Source of the DNA: Plecoglossus altivelis
Lineage: Eukaryota; Chordata; Actinopteri; Osmeriformes; Plecoglossidae
Assembly: GCA_036571765.1 (NCBI GenBank)
Contig: BROE01000023.1
Location: forward strand, 6,967,551-7,031,550
DNA: 64,000 nucleotides
Direction of reading: 5' to 3'
Numbering within the stretch: the first letter of the stretch is position 1; each line of letters begins with the position of its first letter. This document shows, in pieces, positions 1 through 8,100 of the stretch. Both the position numbers and the translations under genes were made by a program. The notes below the pieces were generated by a model. It saw only the letters and a program-made list of their open reading frames with translations, was not told where the DNA came from and ran no database searches.

Positions 1-81
1 AAAGGTTTTGTTTGTTTACACTGACGTAAACAAACAGTTTACACATGATGGTGCCCCATGAGGGGAGTTTAGATATCGTGT

Positions 82-261
82 CGGTGTTCCAGAATCCCAG
101 GTGTGACGTGCCGGTGTTCCAGAATCCCAGGTGTGACGTACAAGTGTTCCAGAATCCCAGGTGTGACGTACAAGTGTTCCAGAATCCCAGGTGTGACGTG
201 CCGGTGTTCCAGAATCCCAGGTGTGACGTGCCGGTGTTCCAGAATCCCAGGTGTGACGTCA
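82..261. repeat. 30-bp minisatellite, six copies
   Basis: Six head-to-tail 30-bp units, each containing the core GTGTTCCAGAATCCCAGGTG followed by a variable TGACGT-containing tail. Units differ only in the last few bases. The final unit ends in a perfect TGACGTCA (254-261), the CRE consensus. The open frames over this stretch are products of the repeat and not genes. Confidence 0.95.
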
Positions 262-768
262 GTGAAGGCACCTAGCGTGTTCCGTGCTCCTCACACAGAC
301 ATCCATACGGCTCTGTGACTTTCCCTGCTGCCGGCTTATTGCCAGGTCAACAACGGCCCCCCGCTCCACGTTTGTACCTTTAATGCGGAACGGCATTAAG
401 GAGCAATGTTACCAGGCATGAACAAGCTGTGTCAAAGGGGCTAAGGTCTCAAGGACACGAACGCAGGGCCAGTACAACTAGCGTGACCAGCAGAAACTAA
501 GAATGACATGGAGCAATCCCAAAGTAGCTGATGGTAACCATGACGATGGTCGTCTCCACAAGCTAATCAAACCACCGCAATTGTATTTTCTAGAGTCGAT
601 TCTATTCTCTGGAACGCCTGAAAGACAACACAGGCAACGGAAGGCTTTTGTTTTGCCTCGGGGGGGACGAGGACGGGGGGACAGATGACATCATGCAGTC
701 ACAGGAGTCTGGAGAGCCAAGGAGAAGCTTTGCAATCTCCTTGGAGATTTGTGCCCTGAGAGGGAGGG

Positions 769-1017
769 AGATGGAGGGAGCAGGGACGTGTAGCGAGGGA
801 GGGAGAGAGGTGGAGAGAGATGGAGAGAGCAGGGACGTGTAGCGAGGGAGGGAGAGAGGTGGAGAGAGATGGAGAGAGGAGGGACGTGTAGCGAGGGAGG
901 GAGAGAAGTGGAGAGAGGAGGGACGTGTAGCGAGGGAGGGAGAGAGGTGGAGAGAGATGGAGAGAGGAGGGACGTGTAGCGAGGGAGAGAGAGAGGTGGA
1001 GGGGGATGGAAGGAGGA
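769..1017. repeat. 49-bp GA-rich minisatellite, about five copies
   Basis: The motif GGGACGTGTAGCGAGGGA recurs at 783, 832, 881, 920 and 969, giving a 49-bp period with one shortened unit. The rest of each unit is purine-rich (GGAGAGAG). The serine/proline/leucine-rich open frame on the minus strand across it is a by-product. Confidence 0.9.
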
Positions 1018-2079
1018 GGGGAGGGAGATGGAGGGAAGAGAGATGGAGGGAGGAGAGGAGCTTTTACCCTCTATAAAAAAAATAAAAACCAAAAAACCTA
1101 TCATTGTTCTTGGTCTGTGTGTGTTTGTGTGATTGGCATGTTATTCCACTCACACACACCTTCAATACGAGGCGTGTGAGAAGACAGATGTCTCCAGTCT
1201 CACCAGAGGGACAGAAGTGAGTAGCAGCCTGTCTGAGCAAACATTATTATTATTATTATTAGTGTGCGTATGTACACACGCACACACAACCACACACCAT
1301 TACAAAGACAGTTTCGCTGATGCCAGCCCACCACTCTTCTGCTCCTCTCTAATATTGAGTTGTGGCATTATTCCACTGCCTGGGACTGTAGGTTAACAAT
1401 GATGAAGCCTGTTGCTGCTCTCTATGGACTCTCCCCTCTGGGTGTGGCCCATGATGCTTCAGAGTAACAAGGTGAGCTGGCCAACGACCCCAAGCAAACT
1501 AGCCAGACGACAAACCGGCCGACTAGTCCAGCGGCGTGTCACGGAATATACCAGCATCACACGGACGAGGAGCGAGAATAGTCAGATGGTGTTCTTGTAC
1601 CAGGAGACAGTCTCTAGGGTTTAGACAGTCAAGCAGTCGGCTTATTATGTCACACCATCAGGCCTCTTTTACACTGCCTGGATGGCTAACAGATGTCAGA
1701 ATTAATGATCTCCCACGACTCATGCTAGCTCATTTGCTAACTGTTATCCTGACACCATCTCCACCCCGACATGGTGAACAACAAAACATAGATCATCCAT
1801 TGTCAGTATTAAAATGGATACTCTTGCCTTCAAAAAAAAAACCCCAGCTTATATTCATCACTTGAAATATAGCAAGTGTGGGTGAGATTTACATAACTGC
1901 TATAGGAGACATGAGTGAATAGAGGAAGAACAGAAGCAATCTTTTGTTTAATTCATAAGATGGGGAACGCTGCATGATTCTCCCTGTGACGCTACGAATC
2001 TAAGCACCTGAACATACATTTATATATGTATTAAAATACATATATAAATAATATATATATATTGCTGCTTGCAAGGCGG

Positions 2080-2700
2080 TCTGCGCGCGGCATAAAGACG
2101 TGTGGAGTGATTCCCCCGAAATTCACGAACCACCCCCTCCTAAATAAAACCGCTTCCCCCACCCCCATAACCGCAGGAACTCACATGGGGAACGCATGTT
2201 CCAGACCTCGTATGTGCTAAATCATTCGTTTCGCCGGTCCAGATTCACTGGCTACGAACCCGTAATCTGATAAGAGTGCATCACACAGGTAGGCAGGGTG
2301 ACGGAGCAGTTGAGACGTGAGATATTTCAACGCCGCTGTCTGCCTGCCTATGAAGGGTATCTAAGCAGCAACCTAACCTCACAGTCTCGCTCTCACACTA
2401 TCTTACCCGTTTTTGTTGCCTTCGGACAGCATATTGCCAGGCTGGAGCCCCGACAACTATAGCTCTGTCGCGATCGATTATTCCGGTCAGGCGTGGATTG
2501 AAATCGAGGACGCGAAATCCTTTTGCAAGAGCGGGGATTGTGCACTGCGTCGGTATCAGAGTAGCATTGCACGCATGACGGCCATGATGGCTGGCGAAAG
2601 GGGAAATTAATGCGTTGCGAGAAGAGGGAGGGAGAACAAGGACCGTTTTTTTCACAGGAAAGGCCACACCGGTTGTAGGGCTGCCGCATTGAACGCCTGA
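2080..2700. promoter_or_regulatory. CpG-rich patch inside the presumed acin1 intron; possible internal promoter
   Basis: The stretch is visibly richer in CpG than its AT-rich surroundings (CGCGCGGC, TCGCGATCG, GACGCG). Mammalian ACIN1 makes shorter isoforms from internal starts, so an intronic CpG patch on the downstream side of the large exon would suit one. I could not recognise a coding exon here in either strand, so promoter activity is only inference. A neighbouring uncharacterised gene is the alternative. Confidence 0.3.
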
Positions 2701-3889
2701 CAAGAAATAGTGCGGTCTATAATTAGCAATCCCGTGAGTGACAAAGCACTTTAAGTTATGAGCGTTTACTATGGTGAACGAATGACCGATCATTTGTAAC
2801 AATTCAATAGATTGCGTTGCATTTCTTGAGTGAAAAATGGAACCCAAAGTTAACTGTCTGGATATAACTTTTAAGTTATACCGATTTACTCAAATATTAA
2901 CTTGCCAATGTGCCCAAGTTTATACAGTAACATCGCGCTGTTAAAAATCAATCAATGAATAGCATAACCGTTTGAGTGGCTGTTAGATAGTATTCAGAGT
3001 TACAATAAATATACGTGTGCTTTCCCTTTCACACGTGAAATCAAACATGTTTTCCTGTCAACAGTCACATCTAATACATTTGAGCTCTTATCTTCATCAC
3101 CTTCTCGATCGACTACAATACCTTCCGTTGGAAGTGAACTCCTGTCCCACCCCACACTAAAATTATTTACTACAAAAGTATTATTTTTTCCATGGTGCGT
3201 TTACGATTTGAGAGCATTTTAATAGCTTGAGCACACTTAAACAAGTGTGAACGTTTTTTCAGTGGATCAAAACAGCTTTTCAGCTGCGTACATAAGCGTC
3301 ATTTTTCCGTTAGTGCGAGTTTCAGTTGTGAGCGTAAAAACATGTCACTTGTGTGCCTGTAAGATTTCCACTAGAGCTGAATAGGTTTGATTTCATGCGT
3401 GTACGCGAAGGGGAATAGTACAGGTATCTACTGGGTATTTCTAAATAACACCCCTTACAGCCCCTTAGATAACAGAACTACCTGCATATTTAAATCTGAT
3501 CATTTCAATGCTGGGCAATGGCCCACCACTATCCTAACAGCCATCCCCCAAATAACATGCTTAGATTCGACTGAATGTAGATCCACGTCAAATTCAATTG
3601 CAAATGCTTTTCTAAATTAACTGGACATTGGCTAAAACAGACCTGAATATAAAAATAAGTTCATAGGAAACAAACCAAGTAGAAACATTTGACTTTCTTG
3701 TAGTATTCCACATCAATACCACATTCGTATATATTTTTTGAACCTTGAAACAGGAATCCACAGCAGACAAATTTAAACAAGCCACAGCAAGATAAAGCTG
3801 AACCAAACAAAGACATTCACATGCATCAAGCAGCTGGTCACCAACTCCTGTCAACCAACACTGGACTGAATAATGACAGGCTGCGTGGA

Positions 3890-4165
3890 CTGTGTCTGTG
3901 TCTGTGTCTGTCTGTGTGTCAGTGTGTGTCTGTCTGTGTGTGTCAGTGTGTGTCAGTGTGTGTGTGTCAGTGTGTGTCTGTCTGTGTGTGTCAGTGTGTG
4001 TCTGTCTGAGTGTGTCAGTGTGTGTGTGTCAGTGTGTGTCTGTCTGAGTGTGTCAGTGTGTGTCAGTGTGTGTGTGTCAGTGTGTGTCTGTCTGTGTGTG
4101 TGTCTGTGTGTGTGTGTGTACTGTGTGTGTGTCTGTGTGTGTGTCTGTGTGTGTATCTGTGTGTG
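3890..4165. repeat. Compound GT/GTC microsatellite
   Basis: Long interrupted (TG)n tract with TGTGTCAG and TGTCTGTC variants arranged in higher-order blocks. Cys/Val-rich open frames over it are artefacts of the repeat. Confidence 0.95.
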
Positions 4166-4503
4166 GGGCAGGAGTCTGTGCCTTACGGGGCTTGGACAGT
4201 TGGGTTCAGTTTTTATGTCGGACTGAAATCTTTAACTTTGCACATGGCCTCTTTTTGGTTTCCGGGCCATCCTCAACCTTTCTGGGAAAGCGACACTTAT
4301 TACTGGAGGAGGAAGGAGGACGAGATAGGTTGAGGCACGGACGTTGACAGAGACAGACGTTATTTCGGAACAAAGTCAAAAAAAGCTACTTTCATGTTGC
4401 TTGTTGTACGGACGTTGTTGTGTAGGTTAGGCGTTGTGTGTGTGCGGGCGCGTGTGTGTGTTGCAGGCGTGTGTGTGTTGCAGGCGAGTGTGTGTGTGTT
4501 GTA

Positions 4504-4563
4504 GCGTTGTGTGTTGCAGCGTTGTGTGTTGCAGCGTTGTGTGTTGCAGCGTTGTGTGTTGCA
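4504..4563. repeat. 15-bp minisatellite, four copies
   Basis: Four near-identical units of GCGTTGTGTGTTGCA in a wider GTTGT-rich tract (4430-4680). Confidence 0.9.
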
Positions 4564-4894
4564 TCAACTGCGTTTTGATGTGTTGTAACGGGGCGTTGTG
4601 TGATTGTAACGGCGCATTTTGTGTGTTGCCATTAACCGCGTTTGTGGTGATTTGCACCGCCGTTGTGTTGTTGTAACTCGGGTAGTAGATGAAGCAGAAA
4701 GACTGGGAAATAGGTTGGTTGAAGGGACAGACGATAGGACAGTGTGAGGAGAAGGGAGGCAGTTTGGAAATGCAAAATACGTTAAACACAGAATGGAAGG
4801 CATCAGCAGGGACGCTCTCAAGTTCGAATTTCGCAGGTGTTCTATGCATTCCAAACAGGAAATAGAAGCGTGTCATAACATTTTAATTGGTTGG

Positions 4895-5016
4895 TTCCCC
4901 TCAGCACACCCTGACACCGTCAGCGTGAGAAGATGAGTTCAACTCACTTGCACGCAGGTAGACACACTGTCAGCCTGGTGCATCGGTATTAGCATGGCGG
5001 AATCATCATAGGAGAA
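4895..5016 (-). ncRNA. Box C/D snoRNA candidate, U6 A53 guide (SNORD8/SNORD9 type), copy 1
   Basis: Read on the minus strand, the RNA starts TTCTCC, has box C ATGATGA, then the guide GCCATGCTAATA, a D'-like CCGA, and ends with box D CTGA followed by GGGGAA. TTCTCC and GGGGAA pair as the terminal stem. GCCATGCTAAT is the exact complement of U6 snRNA AUUAGCAUGGC, and the fifth base upstream of D' pairs with U6 A53. It lies just past the donor of the large acin1 exon, so it is intron-hosted and should be released from the spliced lariat. In human the A53 guides lie in CHD8 introns. It could instead be a dispersed snoRNA-derived repeat, but structure and guide are intact. Confidence 0.75.
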
Positions 5017-5116
5017 GCACCGTTTTAGCCGCTGGTGTGTGAAGCGTGGCAACAAGACGCTACGACAGCACTGTCGTAGCAAGATTGATAGACATTTCTA
5101 TCAACCAATGACTGAC

Positions 5117-8100
5117 CTTCTTTAGCCTGGTAGAGCGGGACTTGTCCTGGGAGGAAGAGGAGGAGGATCCCGATGATGAAGATGATCCGGAGTCAGAGTC
5201 GGAGGAAGAAGAGTCGCTGGAGGCAGGGGACCTCTTGCCTCTGTCTTTCTTCTCCTGCCTCCCCCTCTCCGCCCCCTTACCCACCGGGGCTGCAGGGGGC
5301 AACACAGGCCCCATTGGCTCCAACTGGCTCTTCACTGGAACGTCCTTGAACTCCAAAGGACCCCTCCTCTTGATTTCCACACTGGGCGTTTCCATCATCT
5401 CCACATCATTTCCGTCGGGCTTCTTAGGGGACGCCTTGTTAGGTGGTGTGGCGGTGACCTCCATGTCTGCAGACTGGGGTCCTGACACCAGCACCCCCTG
5501 GCGAACGGGGGGGTCTGGCTTGGTGGGGGAGACCATGGACCCGGTGGGGGTGTCAGAGAACATGCGAGGCCTCCTTGTGGCGCCTGGAGGGGAGGCAGGG
5601 TCTAACCCTGTCTGGGAGGATGGAGCCAGGGGTGTGTCCTTCTGGAAGATGGACTTCCTGGACGTCTGGGGGGACGCGGCTGACCCCCCCTGGTCTCCTG
5701 GAGGTTCGTCCGCCCCCACTTGAGATGGGGCTGCAGCAGAGAGGGCCGGGGAGCTGAGGTCTCTCCCGCGTTTCCACGGCGGCAGACTGCTCTCCCTTTC
5801 TTTCTTCTCCTCCGTTTGTCCCTTCTCCCCGTCAGCCTGTCTCTGGAGCTCCAAGGCAGAGCCAAGAGTGATGGTGGGCACAGCCGTGGGACGAGACGCC
5901 GACATGTCGACCGGGGCCAGGACCTCGGGGACGGGGCCAACGTGACCTGCTGAGCTGCCTGTGTGAGCTATCGCACTTCCAGGGAACACAACCACACCCG
6001 GCCCATCTCCTACCCCAGGCAGGCTCTCTCCTGAGCCGGCCATGACAGGACCCACCTGGCCATCCTCGCCTCTCTTCCGTCCCTCTGCACCAAAGGCTCC
6101 CTCGGACTCCATCTTGCGGGCCAGCAGTGAGAGGGGGCCAGGCCGGCGCTGCTGCGGTGGCTCTGGGCTGCTGGAGCGGGAGCTGGAGTCAGAGTCTTGC
6201 CTCTGCAGCCCTGGAAGAGGGCGAGCTGCTCCGCCTGCCATCCCGGGCCCAGCGCCCTCAGGCTCATCCATGTCTGGCGGGCTCTGCTTGGGGGTGTCGG
6301 GGAGGGGGAAGGAGAGCTCTGGGGGTGGAGATGGGGGTGGGGTAGGTTGGCGCAGCATGGGGGGTTGGTGTACCTGCTGTGGGGGGATGTGCTGCGGGGG
6401 CTGGAGCTTGCGTCTGGATCTCTCCCGGCCGGCCGTTGGGACACTGGGGGAGGGCTGCGGGGGCATGGGGGGGGCTCGTCCGCCCCCGCCTCTCCTCGCC
6501 CCTGCCGCCGGCCCCCACTCTTCATCCTCCTCGCTGTCGTCGTCATCGTCGTCGTCATCGTCATCGCTCTCGTCGTGGGCACGGCCGGCTGCCGCACGGG
6601 CAGACCGGCTCTGGTGCAGCACGGGGTGGGCGGAGCCTGGCTCTGAGGGGGCTATGCCTTCCTTCTCTTGGGGGCGGGGCATGGAGGGGGGCAAGCCTTG
6701 GCGCTCAGGCTGGCCCAGGACACGCACTGACAGGGAGGCCACAGCCCGGGGTGGGGAGGGAGTGGCAGGCTCTTCATGGCCTGGGTGGAGGGGAGGGCGC
6801 TGGATACGGCCCCCAGGGGTGTCAGAGGATTCCTGGGGAACAGATCCAGAGCTGAAGTCTGGTCTGCGACCCATCATCCCTTGACCCATCATCCCCTGGC
6901 CCATCATCCCCTGCCCCATCATCCCTTGCCCCATCATCCCCTGGCCCATCATCCCTTGCCCCATCATCCCCTGCCCCATCATCCCCTGCCCCATCATCCC
7001 CTGGCCCATCATCCCCTGGCCCATCATCCCCTGGCCCATCATCCCCTGGCCCATCATCCCTTGGCCCATCATCCCCTGCCCCATCATCCCCTGGCCCATC
7101 ATCAGTGGACCACCAGGAAGTCCACCTCCTTCTTCTTCTGCCCTGGTTAATGGAGGCTGTGAGGGCATAGGATGGTGCTGTGGATGGAGGCATACAGACA
7201 CACCAGGTTTAAGAGTGCGCTGAACAGACCTGCCTTACACTGCAACACAGTTGTGTCCTCGCTTACTGGGAGATGTTAAAGACCAACTGTCTGTCTGTGT
7301 GTCTTTCTGTGTGTCTGTCTGTCTGTGTCTGTGTGTGTTTGTGTCTGTCTGTGTGTGTGTGGTGTGTGTCTGTGTGTGGTGTGTGTGTGTGTGTGTGTCT
7401 CTGTGTGTGTGAGTGTGGAGGTGACTAACCTTGTCTTGGAGATAGGACCCCCCATCGTCACCCCCTGTGAGGTCCAGCTCTTCTGGAATAGCAGGGCTTT
7501 CTGTCTCACAGAAGAAAGGAAGCAGAGGGGAAGGGGGTCACAGTCAACAACTAAGAGGTCACAGGTCATCTAAAACGCCACAGGACACCTAAGACGTCTC
7601 AGGACAACTAATACATCACAGGACACCTAAGACGTCACAGGACACCTAAGACGCCACAGGACATCTAAGACGCCACAGGACATTAAAGACGTCACAGGAC
7701 AACTAAGACGTCACAGGACACCTAAGACGTCACAGGACACCTAAGACATCACAGGACACCTAAGACATCACAGGACACCTAAGACATCACAGGACACCTA
7801 AGACGCCACAGGACATCTAAGACGCCACAGGACATCTAAGACGCCACAGGACATCAAAGACGTCACAGGACACCTAAGACGCCACAGGACATCTAAGACG
7901 TCACAGGACACCTAAGACATCACAGGACACCTAAGACATCACAGGACACCTAAGACGTCACAGGACACCTAAGACATCACAGGACAAGCCGGGCACACGA
8001 TTTGCTCGTGAACTAAAGGCAGACCGTCTTTTCGCAACACTCGATGTCTCAAACCAAGCCTGAGTCAAGGCAGACTGCTTGTTGTTCGTCTACTTCAAGC

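Larger units (their letters stand above)
1..4894. other. Left flank, probably acin1 intron; no coding exon recognised
   Basis: This stretch lies downstream of the last acin1 exon visible on the minus strand (donor at 5116), so it should be intron unless the gene is broken. I looked for the conserved acinus C-terminal half (RRM, RS/RD-rich tail, RNPS1-SAP18 binding motif) and did not find it. It holds several tandem repeats, listed separately, and a CpG-rich patch at about 2080-2700. The remaining sequence is AT-rich and unremarkable. Confidence 0.6.

Noticed and set aside
691..1104. Ser/Pro/Leu-rich 137-codon frame on the minus strand
   Set aside because: It is fully explained by the 49-bp GA-rich minisatellite.
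2398..2847. 149-codon minus-strand frame in the CpG-rich patch as an acinus short-isoform first exon
   Set aside because: No similarity to acinus is recognisable and no convincing splice donor continues an acinus frame.
3821..4226. Cysteine/valine-rich open frames
   Set aside because: They are translations of a GT/GTC microsatellite in several frames, with no codon bias or similarity. The same applies to the His/Thr and Cys/Val frames at 25011-25478 and 41341-41926.
5142..6884. Long plus-strand frames (193 and 280 codons)
   Set aside because: They are antisense shadows of the acin1 large exon, whose minus-strand frame is open across the whole length with flanking splice sites.
7563..7985. 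Regular 19-bp repeats resembling a CRISPR array
   Set aside because: There are no unique spacers, the unit repeats head to tail, and it lies in an intron of a vertebrate gene.
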